A stretch of 64,000 bases of DNA, from the NCBI GenBank assembly GCA_949471785.1, contig CASWRE010000001.1, forward strand, positions 62,001-126,000. The letters are read 5' to 3'. Source of the stretch: an uncultured Lachnospiraceae bacterium (GTDB lineage Bacteria; Bacillota; Clostridia; Lachnospirales; Lachnospiraceae). The stretch's first letter is position 1, and each line of letters begins with the position of its first letter. Positions 54,056-62,464 of this stretch are shown one piece after another. The notes under the pieces are model-generated. The model was not told the origin of the DNA and did no database searches. It saw only the letters and a program-made list of their open reading frames with translations. The translations under genes and the position numbers were made by a program.

Positions 54056-57000
54056 TCATTCTGCACTTTTATTCGCATCGCCGTCGTCCGATTCACCCTC
54101 ATCTTCCCCGCTTTTTTCAGACTGCTGCTTCCAGGCGATATAAGCCGCCGCGTCATCCGGCGCGTCATCCACCGTATCATCCCCCACATCCACCAGCGTG
54201 GGCTGCCTGCGGTAAAGAATATCATACATTACCGGTACAATAAACAAGGTCATCAACGTGGCGTAGGCCAGACCGCCTACAATGACGATAGCCATGCCTT
54301 TACTCATGGAATCTCCCGCATTCTGGCTGTAAATCATGGGGCACATGGCCAGGATCGTGGTCAGCGCCGTCATCAGGATCGGACGCATACGGGTCACGCC
54401 GGTAGCCACCAGAGCTTCCCGCTTTTCCATACCGCCGAGCCGCAGCTGATTGACATAATCCACAAACACAATACCGTTATTCACCACGGTACCCATCAGC
54501 ACCAAAAATCCCATCAGGCTCATCATCGAAAGCTGTTCCCCCGCAAACACCAGACCCAGAAGGCCGCCCGTGAAAGCCAGCGGCACGGTAAAGATCACGA
54601 TAAACGGGGACAACAGGCTCTGGAACTGGGCTACCATAACCAGATAAATCAGCACGAAAGCCAGGGCCATCATCTCCAGCATCTGAGTCAGCATCTCCGC
54701 CACATCCTCCGTGGAACCTCCCATCTCCACAGTGTAGCCTTCCGGCGCCGTATAAGCGTTCAGCTTCTCCTGCACAGTACGGCCCACCAGGGTGGAATTA
54801 TACCCCTTTTCCATGGCCGCCGTCACGGTCATGGTGCGTACACTGTTCTCCCGGGCGATGGACGCCACACCCTTTCCCCTGGTGATCGTGGCATATTCTT
54901 TTAACTTATGTGTCTCCGTAACCGTATTGCCGTCCTCATCTACCGCGTCCACTTTGAATTTCATCTTCAGCAGATTTTCCACCGTCAGCAGATTGGTCTC
55001 GTTTATGATATGAATATCCATATCCGTATCGTCCAGCCGGGCCGTCACTGCTGTTTTATCCGTGGTCAGCCGATCGCTGATTTCCTGATAAATCTGCGCC
55101 ACTGTCAGGCCGTCCCGCATGGCTTTCGTCTTATTGATATTCAGATAAATCTCCTGGTCGCCCTCCTCCTGGCCGTTGGATACGGCGGTACAGCCTTCTG
55201 TATCTTCCAGAATCTTCATCACATCCTCGCTGATGCTTAAAAGCTCATCCAGGTCACGGCCGGTAAGCACAATGGAAAGGCCGCTGTCCGACAGGGCAGA
55301 CATCTCGCTCATGGAAGAAGAAGACGTGGATACCTCGCAATCCATCTCCTTCGTACCGTCCTCAATATCATCACAGATCTTCTGAATGTCCTTCACGGAA
55401 GTTATGCCTTCCTCCGGTAATATATAAAAGCTGTAATTCAGATAATCGTCGGAACTCATTGTGCTGGAAATCAGGCTCCCCACATTTGTGAGAGCGCCCA
55501 CCGTTTCCACATGTTCCACTTTCATGATCGTCTCCATGACCTGATCCGCCGTCTCGCGGGCAGTATCGCGGTCCATCTCCTCCGGAATCTGCACCGTGAC
55601 GCCGATCTGTTCCGTAGTCATCTCCGGCAGCACCGAAATACCCATGCGCCCCACCTCATATACCGACCAGACAAGGAGAGCCACGGCAACGATCAGAGGG
55701 ATGATCTTAAATCGCAGGAAAAATGCCAGCACCTTTCCGTATGCCCGCTGAACCCGGTCAAACAGAGGATGACGCAGCTCCTTATGTTTCTTCAGGATGG
55801 CCGAACCAATCACCGGAACCACCAGCAGCCCTACCAAAAGGGATGCCGTCAGGGCATACCCGATGGTCAGGGCAAACGGCAGCATGAGCTGACGCACATA
55901 ACCGCTAGCAAAGATCATCGGCAAAAATACGCAGATTGTGGTCAACGTAGATGCTATGATAGCCCCGGCTACCTGTTTTGTGCCCTGCACGGCAGAGCGG
56001 GGCGCAGCCAGCCCCCGGCCGCGCAGACGGTATATGTTTTCAATAACCACAATAGAATTGTCCACCAGCATACCGATAGCCATGGCCAGACCCGCCAGAG
56101 ACATCATATTGACGGATATATTTCCCAGGTACATCAAAATAATGGTCACCAGCACACTGAAAGGTATGCTGAAAGCCACCACCAAAGTGGGCTTCACATC
56201 CTTCAAGAAGAGTACCAGTACCAGCACGGCCAGCAGCGCGCCGTAAAGCATGCTGGTCAAAACACTTTCAATAAACATAAAAATGTAATCGCCCTGATCC
56301 ATCAGAGCTGTAATATGCAGACCCTCGTTCTTATCCTCAAGCCTGGCTATGGCCGCCTTGCAGTCTGTGGACACGTCGCTGGTACCCGCTGTACTGTTCT
56401 TATAAATAGCCAGCACCACGGCCTGCTCGCCGTTGACCTTTTCATAACTCTCATCCGCATTATCCACCACCGTCAGGTCGGCCACGTCGGACAGCTTCAC
56501 GTCCCCGACGCCGTCCATATAGAGCAGAACCAGATCTTCCAGTTCATCCAGCTTCTCAAAATTTTCGCCCACCTTCAGGAGCCACTGCTCATCGTTCTTG
56601 TCATCCACATAACCGGCGGGCATGGAGAAATTCTGAGCATAGATAATACCGGACAGGGTATCCAGAGTCACCAGACTGTCCACATTGGCATTTTCCCGGG
56701 CCGCTTTCAGGGAGTCCTCAAAACTCTCCTGAGCCGTATCCAGCTCCCCCTGGGCATCCTCAATGGCCTGCTCGGCAGCAGCCATCTGCGCTTCCGCGGA
56801 ACCGAAACCAGCGGAGGCTTCTATGGAACCTTTGTAAGCCTGCTTATACTGCTTATCCAGATCTTTCATCTGTTTTTTAACAGCTTTAACCATGGCTTCC
56901 GTAGCCGCCAGCTTCGTTTCCAGATTGGCCAGCTCCGTCTCGATCTGTGGGATACGCGTGTTAACAATATTGTAGACCTGCTTCAGTTCTTTGTAGGAGA

Positions 57001-58048
57001 GCTCTCCGACCTGCTCACCGTAACCGGCGGCTTTTACCCACTCCAAAAAGGCATTAAAAGCTTTCTTGTCGGCCACCGCCTCTTCTATATTTTTCGGTAT
57101 GGTCACACCGGCCATCTCCGCCATCTCACCCATGGCTTCCGATATCTGACCCAGCATCTCATTGATGGTTTTATAAGTTTCCTCTATTTTGTTGTCTTTA
57201 TATGCCTTAAGCTCCGCTTCCAGGGCAGACTTCTGGGTCTGCAGGCTGGTGAGCTGGGATTCATAGGCCGCCTGAGTAGCCTCCGCCTTGTCCAGGGCCA
57301 GACCGGCCTTGGCCAGCTGATCTGTGGTGGATTTTTTCTGGTTATTCAGTTTCTTTTTCTGGGAAGACAACTTGGACTGAGAGTCATCCAGTTTTTCCTT
57401 GGCCTCATCCAGCTCCCCTGCCGCCTCGTCCAGTTTCTTATTGGTTTCCTTCAGTATTTTCTCGTTGATTTCATCAATTTTATCCTGATTCAGACGCACT
57501 TCTACGGTCTTTTCGATCAAACCCAGGCTGTTGACGCTGGCCACGCCGTCTACACGCTCCAGAGCCGGCAGCACTTCCTCCGTAGTAAAATCCGATATCT
57601 CATAAATATCCATACCGTCCCGGCTCACACTGGCGTAGATGGTGGCCATCATATCCGTGCTGATCTCCAGAATATTCGGTGTGCCGCAGGACTCCGGCAA
57701 TCCGGATTTAGCCGCCTCCAAAGCCGTATTCACCTTGACCATGGCAGAGTCCATATTTGTGTCATCCTCAAACTCCAGCATGACCATACTATAATTTTCC
57801 GCACTGTTGCTGGTGACATTTTTCACACCGCTTATGGTGCCCAGGCTGCCTTCCAGCAGCACCGTCACCTCCCGCTCCACCTTTTCCGGACTGGCTCCGG
57901 GATAGGTGGTGATCACTGCCATATAGGGAATAGTGAAATTCGGCAGCAGATCCGTAGACATTCTGGTAACACTGACGAAACCGATCACCATGGCCACAAT
58001 CACGGCCACCAACACGGTATACGGTTTCTGCACACATTTTTTGAACAT
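54056..58048 (-). CDS. RND-family efflux transporter with long coiled-coil insertion
   Basis: 1330 residues. The frame is that of AcrB/SwrC-type transporters: first membrane helix (about 9-28), porter domain, then helices with VLVLFLKDVKPTLVVAFSIPFS and the proton-relay region GMLVDNSIVVIENIYRLRGRG, second half with VYEVGRMGISVLPEMT, and ending GTVVNNGIVFVDYVNQLR...MTALTTILAMCPMI. Unlike standard RND proteins (about 1030), some 270 residues (about 195-465) of Lys/Glu-rich coiled coil are inserted after VEVRLNQDKI and before FSMPAGYV. No membrane-fusion protein gene is adjacent. The C-terminal 40 residues are an acidic tail. Promoter at 58181. Confidence 0.9.
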   Translation of the reverse strand: MFKKCVQKPYTVLVAVIVAMVIGFVSVTRMSTDLLPNFTIPYMAVITTYPGASPEKVEREVTVLLEGSLGTISGVKNVTSNSAENYSMVMLEFEDDTNMDSAMVKVNTALEAAKSGLPESCGTPNILEISTDMMATIYASVSRDGMDIYEISDFTTEEVLPALERVDGVASVNSLGLIEKTVEVRLNQDKIDEINEKILKETNKKLDEAAGELDEAKEKLDDSQSKLSSQKKKLNNQKKSTTDQLAKAGLALDKAEATQAAYESQLTSLQTQKSALEAELKAYKDNKIEETYKTINEMLGQISEAMGEMAEMAGVTIPKNIEEAVADKKAFNAFLEWVKAAGYGEQVGELSYKELKQVYNIVNTRIPQIETELANLETKLAATEAMVKAVKKQMKDLDKQYKQAYKGSIEASAGFGSAEAQMAAAEQAIEDAQGELDTAQESFEDSLKAARENANVDSLVTLDTLSGIIYAQNFSMPAGYVDDKNDEQWLLKVGENFEKLDELEDLVLLYMDGVGDVKLSDVADLTVVDNADESYEKVNGEQAVVLAIYKNSTAGTSDVSTDCKAAIARLEDKNEGLHITALMDQGDYIFMFIESVLTSMLYGALLAVLVLVLFLKDVKPTLVVAFSIPFSVLVTIILMYLGNISVNMMSLAGLAMAIGMLVDNSIVVIENIYRLRGRGLAAPRSAVQGTKQVAGAIIASTLTTICVFLPMIFASGYVRQLMLPFALTIGYALTASLLVGLLVVPVIGSAILKKHKELRHPLFDRVQRAYGKVLAFFLRFKIIPLIVAVALLVWSVYEVGRMGISVLPEMTTEQIGVTVQIPEEMDRDTARETADQVMETIMKVEHVETVGALTNVGSLISSTMSSDDYLNYSFYILPEEGITSVKDIQKICDDIEDGTKEMDCEVSTSSSSMSEMSALSDSGLSIVLTGRDLDELLSISEDVMKILEDTEGCTAVSNGQEEGDQEIYLNINKTKAMRDGLTVAQIYQEISDRLTTDKTAVTARLDDTDMDIHIINETNLLTVENLLKMKFKVDAVDEDGNTVTETHKLKEYATITRGKGVASIARENSVRTMTVTAAMEKGYNSTLVGRTVQEKLNAYTAPEGYTVEMGGSTEDVAEMLTQMLEMMALAFVLIYLVMVAQFQSLLSPFIVIFTVPLAFTGGLLGLVFAGEQLSMMSLMGFLVLMGTVVNNGIVFVDYVNQLRLGGMEKREALVATGVTRMRPILMTALTTILAMCPMIYSQNAGDSMSKGMAIVIVGGLAYATLMTLFIVPVMYDILYRRQPTLVDVGDDTVDDAPDDAAAYIAWKQQSEKSGEDEGESDDGDANKSAE

Positions 58049-58085
58049 GCTATGTACGACCTTTCTGTTTGGGTTGTATACTATA

Positions 58086-58097
58086 TTGATTAATCAA
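58086..58097. promoter_or_regulatory. Palindromic operator candidate 1 upstream of the RND gene
   Basis: TTGATTAATCAA, perfect 12-bp palindrome of the type bound by MarR/TetR-like repressors, between the RND promoter and its start codon. No regulator gene is adjacent. Confidence 0.45.
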
Positions 58098-58166
58098 GTG
58101 ACAGAGTACCATTTCCCGAGCAAAAACTCAAGAAAAATGAAATATACTTTAATTAAGCCGATAATG

Positions 58167-58179
58167 CTAACCTGGTTAG
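58167..58179. promoter_or_regulatory. Palindromic operator candidate 2 at the RND promoter
   Basis: CTAACCTGGTTAG, 13-bp palindrome immediately downstream of the -10 box, overlapping the expected start of transcription. Confidence 0.45.
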
Positions 58180-58180
58180 G

Positions 58181-58209
58181 ATTTTAAAACGGCCTATAGA
58201 AATTGTCAA
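58181..58209 (-). promoter_or_regulatory. Promoter of the RND transporter gene
   Basis: On the minus strand perfect TTGACA, 17 bases, TAAAAT, giving a leader of about 125 bases. Confidence 0.8.
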
Positions 58210-58469
58210 TATTATTTAGGAAAAGTTTAGAGAAGGAAACTTTTTAAGATAAGCCGGCAGGCCGATGAGCACCGAAGAACAGACTTGGTTCCTTTTCTCC
58301 CCGACCCCGGGACCTCATTCACCAGGGCCGTTTCCTTTACCATTTGCATCATATTCCTTTTTTCTAATACTACCAACTGTTTTTTACTATGTTTTTCTTA
58401 TTCACCAGGATTTTTATTTACAGTAGCAATAATCGGTGTTACTATATATGAAAATACAGGAGGCACAAC

Positions 58470-58911
58470 ATGGCCAGGCAGACCATAGCCAATTTTCTAA
58501 GGCAATTACGTAAAACCTCTGGATTCTCCGCAAATGAAGTTGTTACCAAACTGCAAAACTATAACATGGTTACGAAAGCGGTATAAGTATGTTAAATGCA
58601 GATGCTTTCGTAGCTCTATGCCGTGTTTATAAATGCGATAATCCTATGGATATATTTGACACCCCCTCTATAAATCCAAACGAGATCAACCTTATAGAAA
58701 AACACCGCACTCTCGACCCCTTCGGCCAGGATTTTATCTTCGACGACATACCCACGACCCTGATCGAAGCCCCGTCCGCGGACGCCGATTTCATCATCGG
58801 GGTGAACGGCGACTCCATGGAGCCAGACTACCACGACGGGGAAATACTATCATTCCAAGAGATGAGGACGTACGCCTGGTAGGAAAAGTCGTGGGGAAAG
58901 TGGAAGGATAA
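58470..58911 (+). pseudogene. Decayed phage-type repressor (XRE HTH plus S24/LexA-like)
   Basis: Three pieces of one former gene lie in different frames. With AGGAGG at 58458 and ATG at 58470, the first piece encodes the start of an XRE domain (MARQTIANFLRQLRKTSGFS...) and stops at 58586. The second (58589-58882) continues LNADAFVALCRVYKCDNPMDIF and reaches the S24 motif GVNGDSMEPDYHDGEIL with the nucleophile Ser, then goes out of frame. The third reads IIPRDEDVRLVGKVVGKVEG and stops at 58911. The recognition helix and the Lys region of S24 are deleted. It is a remnant of a prophage or mobile-element repressor. Confidence 0.85.
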
Positions 58912-58941
58912 GCCCATATCCACTTATGGGGGATATGGGCT
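58911..58941 (+). terminator. Hairpin after the repressor remnant
   Basis: AGCCCATATCC / GGATATGGGCT perfect 11-bp stem with a nine-base loop; no T-run follows, so termination may be weak. Confidence 0.55.
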
Positions 58942-59039
58942 GAGAAGAAGTAATGACTATGTTTTCCTTCCGCGTCAATCCATCCTGACGCCGGCCGGAA
59001 ACAGCCTTTTCAACTTAAACCGAAAGCGAGGTACACCAT

Positions 59040-59585
59040 ATGGCATTAGCACAGGAAAAACTCTACACCATCGAAGACATCTACGCCCTTCCGGACGGCG
59101 AACGGGCAGAGCTGATCGGCGGGCGGATGTATTACATGGCCCCGCCGAATTTCCGGCACCAGAAACTGGTCTCAGAGCTGACACAGTTGATCGGTCGGCA
59201 TATCAAAACAAAAGGCGGCGGCTGTGAAGTCATCCCCGCCCCTTTCGCCGTATTCCTAAACGCAGATGAGAAGACCTACGTTGAGCCGGATATCAGTGTG
59301 ATCTGTGACAAAAACAAGTTGAATGAGCGAGGCTGCAACGGTGCGCCCGACCTGGTCATTGAAATCGTCTCCCCCTCCAGCCGTCGGATGGACTACTCCA
59401 CAAAAAACGCACTGTATTCCGACGCGGGCGTCAGGGAATACTGGATCGTTGACCCGGAAAAAGAACGTACTACCGTATACCATTACGAAGAAGACGCTGC
59501 CCCGGCCATTTTCTCTTTTTACCAAGACATCGCCGTCGGCATCTATAAAGATCTGAAAATCCATATTTCAGAACTGTTGCAATAA
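59040..59585 (+). CDS. Uma2-family endonuclease-fold protein (DUF820)
   Basis: 181 residues of the Uma2 (DUF820) family with a PD-(D/E)XK nuclease core: the start EDIYALPDGERAELIGGRMYYMAPP, then VEPDISVICDKNKL, GAPDLVIEIVSPSS (Asp and Glu ligands), and NALYSDAGVREYWIVDPEK. These genes are numerous in cyanobacteria and scattered in Firmicutes, often near mobile DNA; their function is unknown. Here it lies between a decayed phage repressor and a tRNA gene, a context of past integration. The ATG is preceded by AGCGAGGTACACCAT, a weak GAGG site. Confidence 0.85.
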   Translation: MALAQEKLYTIEDIYALPDGERAELIGGRMYYMAPPNFRHQKLVSELTQLIGRHIKTKGGGCEVIPAPFAVFLNADEKTYVEPDISVICDKNKLNERGCNGAPDLVIEIVSPSSRRMDYSTKNALYSDAGVREYWIVDPEKERTTVYHYEEDAAPAIFSFYQDIAVGIYKDLKIHISELLQ

Positions 59586-59648
59586 AACATACAAAAACGG
59601 CCCCTGCGCCAACAGGAACCGCCTTTGCTGTAAAAAAATTTCCCAGAA

Positions 59649-59736
59649 CGGAGAGTGTGGGATTCGAACCCACGTGCCCAGTAAAGGACAACTGCATTTC
59701 GAGTGCAGCTCGTTATGACCACTTCGATAACTCTCC
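59649..59736 (-). tRNA. tRNA-Ser (anticodon CGA)
   Basis: Acceptor arms GGAGAGT / ACTCTCC pair fully with discriminator G73; the anticodon stem CTGCA/TGCAG encloses CTCGAAA, anticodon CGA (reads UCG). The T arm GTGGGTTCGAATCCCAC and a long variable arm are typical of class II serine tRNAs. CCA is not encoded (GTTC follows). It lies between a Uma2 gene and a GTAAC-type repeat. Confidence 0.95.
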
Positions 59737-59811
59737 TTCTTAACATACGCGTTATTATACCCGCTCGCAACTATTTCGTCAAGAAAAATATTATACCGGG
59801 AAAAGGCTGCC

Positions 59812-59842
59812 GTAACAGGGACGCCGGAGGCTGAATGGTCAC
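59812..59842. repeat. GTAAC...GTTAC hairpin repeat, diverged
   Basis: GTAACAGGGACGCCGG then AGGCTGAATGGTCAC: 31 bp, the outer hairpin of the large element with scattered changes, between tRNA-Ser and pepD. Confidence 0.6.
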
Positions 59843-59867
59843 AAGCCGCCGGCCGCGTATCACGCGA

Positions 59868-61316
59868 TTATTTTATCGCCGCCAGTACCCCCAAAGTCAG
59901 CTCCCAAGTGCGCTGTACCGAGGAAATGCTCAGTGTCTCTCCGGTCGTGTGAATAGCCTGCATCTGTGGGCCATAGGAGACGCAGTCCAGACCGGGCAGC
60001 TTATCTGCCAGAATACCGCACTCCAGACCGGCATGAATGCTGCAGATCTTTGCCTTTTTCCCGGTTTGCTCCTCATAAACGCGGACGATTAGCTCCCGTA
60101 TCCTGGAATCCGGTCTGTACTCCCAGGCCGGATATTCGCCGGAAACCACACACTCACCGCCAAGAAGCATCGCCAGAGACTGCAGCTTCTCCAAAAGCCA
60201 GGTTTTTTCGGAAGCCAGAGAGCTGCGCACCGAGGAAACAAAGGTAAAACACTCTTCACTTAAGGCGATCTGACCCAGATTCAGAGATGTGCGTACTTCT
60301 CCTTTCAGCGCTTCCTCCATCTTCTGTACACCGTCCGGCATATGCACCAGAGCCAGAATCACCCGGGACGCCGATACCGGCTGAAGCACCTGGGCTGAGC
60401 CCCGGCCCATCTTTTCTGCATAAATGCAGGCTTCCGGTTCTCTCAGAGCATACTCCCGCTTAATGGCTGCCGCCATCTTCTCCACGCACCGCTCAAATGC
60501 TTCCGCCTGTGCCTCCGCTACCGCCACCTCAGCATGACAGAACCGGGCAATGGCATTATCTTTCTCACCGCCGGCCAGCGACGCAATCCACATATTCATC
60601 TCGTCCGTCAGCGTATAGAGCAGCCGCCCCATCAGCACATTGGCATTGGCACGACCTTTATGAATCTCTGCGCCCGAATGTCCGCCGGTCAGATTTTCTA
60701 TGGAGATCCGATAACGTATGCCTTCCTCTTTCGTCCATTTCACCGGAATTTTGCAGGAAACCGTAGCGCCTCCGGCACAGCCCGTCAGGAAAATCCCTTC
60801 ATCCTCCGAGTCCAGATTAAGCAGCACGCGGCCTTTCAGATCGGAGGCGTCCAAGGCCGTAGCGCCCAGCATGCCCACCTCCTCATTCACCGTCAGCACC
60901 ACTTCCAGGGCCGGATGGAGAATCGCATCGTCCTCAAGAATTGCCAGTGCATAAGCCACCGCAATCCCGTCATCCCCGCCCAGAGAGGTACCGTCGGCAA
61001 ACAGTTCGTCTTTGCACACCACAAGATGAAGTCCGTCTTTCTCCAGATCCAGAGGACAGCCGTCCTCTTTCACACACACCATATCCAAATGGCCCTGGAG
61101 GATTACCGTTTCACCGTTTTCATACCCTGGAGAGGCCTCTTTCCAGATAATCACGTTCCCCGACTCGTCCTGTCTAGCCCGAAGTCCGCGGTCTCTGGCA
61201 AAATCCATACAGTAATCACTGATCGCGTCCGTATGATACGATCCGTGAGGAATCTTACAAATCTCCTCAAAATAGTAAAACACCCGTTCCGGCTGCAAAT
61301 GACTCAACACACCCAT
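59868..61316 (-). CDS. pepD: Aminoacyl-histidine dipeptidase (PepD, M20 family)
   Basis: 482 residues of the M20 PepD (Xaa-His dipeptidase) family, which cut short peptides using two zinc ions. Metal and catalytic residues appear in VILQGHLDMVCVKE near residue 76, GGDDGIAVAYAL near 115, VNEEVGMLGA near 145 and NLDSEDEGIF; the C-terminal part has SIHAGLECGIL near 425. The start at 61316 (MGVLSHLQPE) has AAGGAG six bases upstream; longer in-frame starts reach into the divergent promoter. Divergent from the LURP-like gene. Confidence 0.94.
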   Translation of the reverse strand: MGVLSHLQPERVFYYFEEICKIPHGSYHTDAISDYCMDFARDRGLRARQDESGNVIIWKEASPGYENGETVILQGHLDMVCVKEDGCPLDLEKDGLHLVVCKDELFADGTSLGGDDGIAVAYALAILEDDAILHPALEVVLTVNEEVGMLGATALDASDLKGRVLLNLDSEDEGIFLTGCAGGATVSCKIPVKWTKEEGIRYRISIENLTGGHSGAEIHKGRANANVLMGRLLYTLTDEMNMWIASLAGGEKDNAIARFCHAEVAVAEAQAEAFERCVEKMAAAIKREYALREPEACIYAEKMGRGSAQVLQPVSASRVILALVHMPDGVQKMEEALKGEVRTSLNLGQIALSEECFTFVSSVRSSLASEKTWLLEKLQSLAMLLGGECVVSGEYPAWEYRPDSRIRELIVRVYEEQTGKKAKICSIHAGLECGILADKLPGLDCVSYGPQMQAIHTTGETLSISSVQRTWELTLGVLAAIK

Positions 61317-61364
61317 GGCTATCTCCTTTTTGTTCTCATTTATTGTTTCGGCCAACGCCATACG

Positions 61365-61393
61365 TTGACATTCTATGATATTTTCTTTACTAT
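61365..61393 (+). promoter_or_regulatory. Promoter of the LURP-like gene
   Basis: Perfect TTGACA, 17 bases, TACTAT; a better TATAAT lies three bases further (spacer 20). The ATG is 35 bases downstream. Confidence 0.5.
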
Positions 61394-61427
61394 AATCTAT
61401 ACATTGCAAAACATTCAGGAGGCTTTT

Positions 61428-61889
61428 ATGAAAATCCACATGTATCTGCCCGACGCCGGCCGGACCGGCCGATTTATCGTTACCGACCAAAATCATCTGC
61501 TCTTGCTCACTACAGAAGACGAGCCTCAGGGGCGATGGAAAATCACTGACCCCGCCGGAGATACCGTACTGCTGAAAATACGCCATGCCTCCCTGTCCGG
61601 CGAGAGTTTCGTATTCAGCGACATCACCGGCGTCCGCGGCGCCTATCATCTGCATCGCCATGCCTCCGTCATCAGCTACCATATGCTGAATGACCGCTGG
61701 GAAATGCAATATCATAAAACAGAAAGAACCGTAAAAATTACCCGCCGCGGCAAAAAAATCGCCACAGCCCGGCTCCTTCCTGAATATGCCGCCTACTTCA
61801 TTGCCGATATCACTGAACCCTCGGAACTCCTTTTCGTGACCGGCTCTCTTCTGGCCGTCAGCAGAGAATTATCTACCTCCAGCACATAA
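61428..61889 (+). CDS. Small protein resembling LURP-one/tubby-like (scramblase-related) family
   Basis: 153 residues preceded by AGGAGG six bases from the ATG. Alternating beta-strand pattern (GRFIVTDQNHLLLLTTEDEPQGRWKITDPAGDTVLLKIRH ... YFIADITEPSELLFVTGSLLAVSREL) resembles LURP-one-related/tubby C-terminal-like proteins, which form a beta-barrel around a central helix; the match is by pattern only. No signal peptide. Function unknown. Its last 97 bp overlap the convergent metallophosphoesterase gene. Confidence 0.6.
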   Translation: MKIHMYLPDAGRTGRFIVTDQNHLLLLTTEDEPQGRWKITDPAGDTVLLKIRHASLSGESFVFSDITGVRGAYHLHRHASVISYHMLNDRWEMQYHKTERTVKITRRGKKIATARLLPEYAAYFIADITEPSELLFVTGSLLAVSRELSTSST

Positions 61890-62464
61890 GATTCAAAGCC
61901 GTTAATGATCGTGGTGGGCCCATACTTTGTCAGACGGCTATGCCTGTGCGTATAGGAGAAATGCATATGGCCATGGATCATATATCGCGGCGAATATTTA
62001 TCCATGAGGCGATTAAATTCCTCAAACCCTCTGTGAGGCCAATCCTCTCCGTCGCCTATACCGGCCGCAGGAGCGTGGGTCAGCAGGATATCAAATCCTC
62101 TGTGCCACTTTAGCGGCAGCCACAGCCGGCGGACCCGCCGGCGCATCTCCACCGGGGAATACTGGCAGGCGGCCTGAGGAATATAGCGCATCGAGCCCCC
62201 CAGGCCCAGAATGCGCAGCCCCTGGTACTCGTAAATCTGGTCTTCCACACAGATGCAGCCCTCCGGCGGCTTTCTGCTGTATTTCACATCATGATTACCC
62301 CGCACATACAGCAGGGGGCAGTGAGCAAAGGTGACGAGAAAAGACAGATACTCCGCAGGCAGATCGCCGCAAGACAGGATCAGATCAATATCGTCCAGCA
62401 TACTCTTCTCAAAATAATCATAATATGCCTTTGACACTTCATCCGCCACCACAAGAATTTTCAT
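61793..62464 (-). CDS. Calcineurin-like metallophosphoesterase
   Basis: 223 residues. Metal motifs: KILVVADE at the start (Asp in place of the usual D.H), DLILSCGDLPAEYL near residue 27, YVRGNHDVKY near 53, ILLTHAP near 126 and IHGHMHFSY near 165. A cytosolic phosphoesterase of the YfcE/MPE class; substrate unknown. The first motif is altered: D.H normally gives an Asp and a His ligand, here DEVSK, so one ligand may be missing. It starts inside the stop of the BMP-like gene (ATGA overlap) and its 3' end overlaps the LURP-like gene. Confidence 0.83.
   Translation of the reverse strand: MKILVVADEVSKAYYDYFEKSMLDDIDLILSCGDLPAEYLSFLVTFAHCPLLYVRGNHDVKYSRKPPEGCICVEDQIYEYQGLRILGLGGSMRYIPQAACQYSPVEMRRRVRRLWLPLKWHRGFDILLTHAPAAGIGDGEDWPHRGFEEFNRLMDKYSPRYMIHGHMHFSYTHRHSRLTKYGPTTIINGFESYVLEVDNSLLTARREPVTKRSSEGSVISAMK

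Larger units (their letters stand above)
58049..58469. other. 421-bp intergenic region with RND promoter and palindromes
   Basis: Contains the RND promoter, two palindromes described separately, and a hairpin AAAAGTTT ... AAACTTTT (58221-58244) with a following T-run on the plus strand. Between 58250 and 58440 no gene-like frame with a ribosome site was seen; the sequence may be a remnant linked to the decayed repressor downstream. Confidence 0.6.

Noticed and set aside
55511-58093. An 860-codon open frame opposite the RND gene.
   Set aside because: It is an antisense shadow of the coiled-coil and membrane region; the sense frame has full family motifs.
58211-58330. Possible riboswitch or hammerhead-like core (GATGAG...GAAG) upstream of the repressor remnant.
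   Set aside because: The conserved core of neither class is complete and no paired stems of the right length were found.
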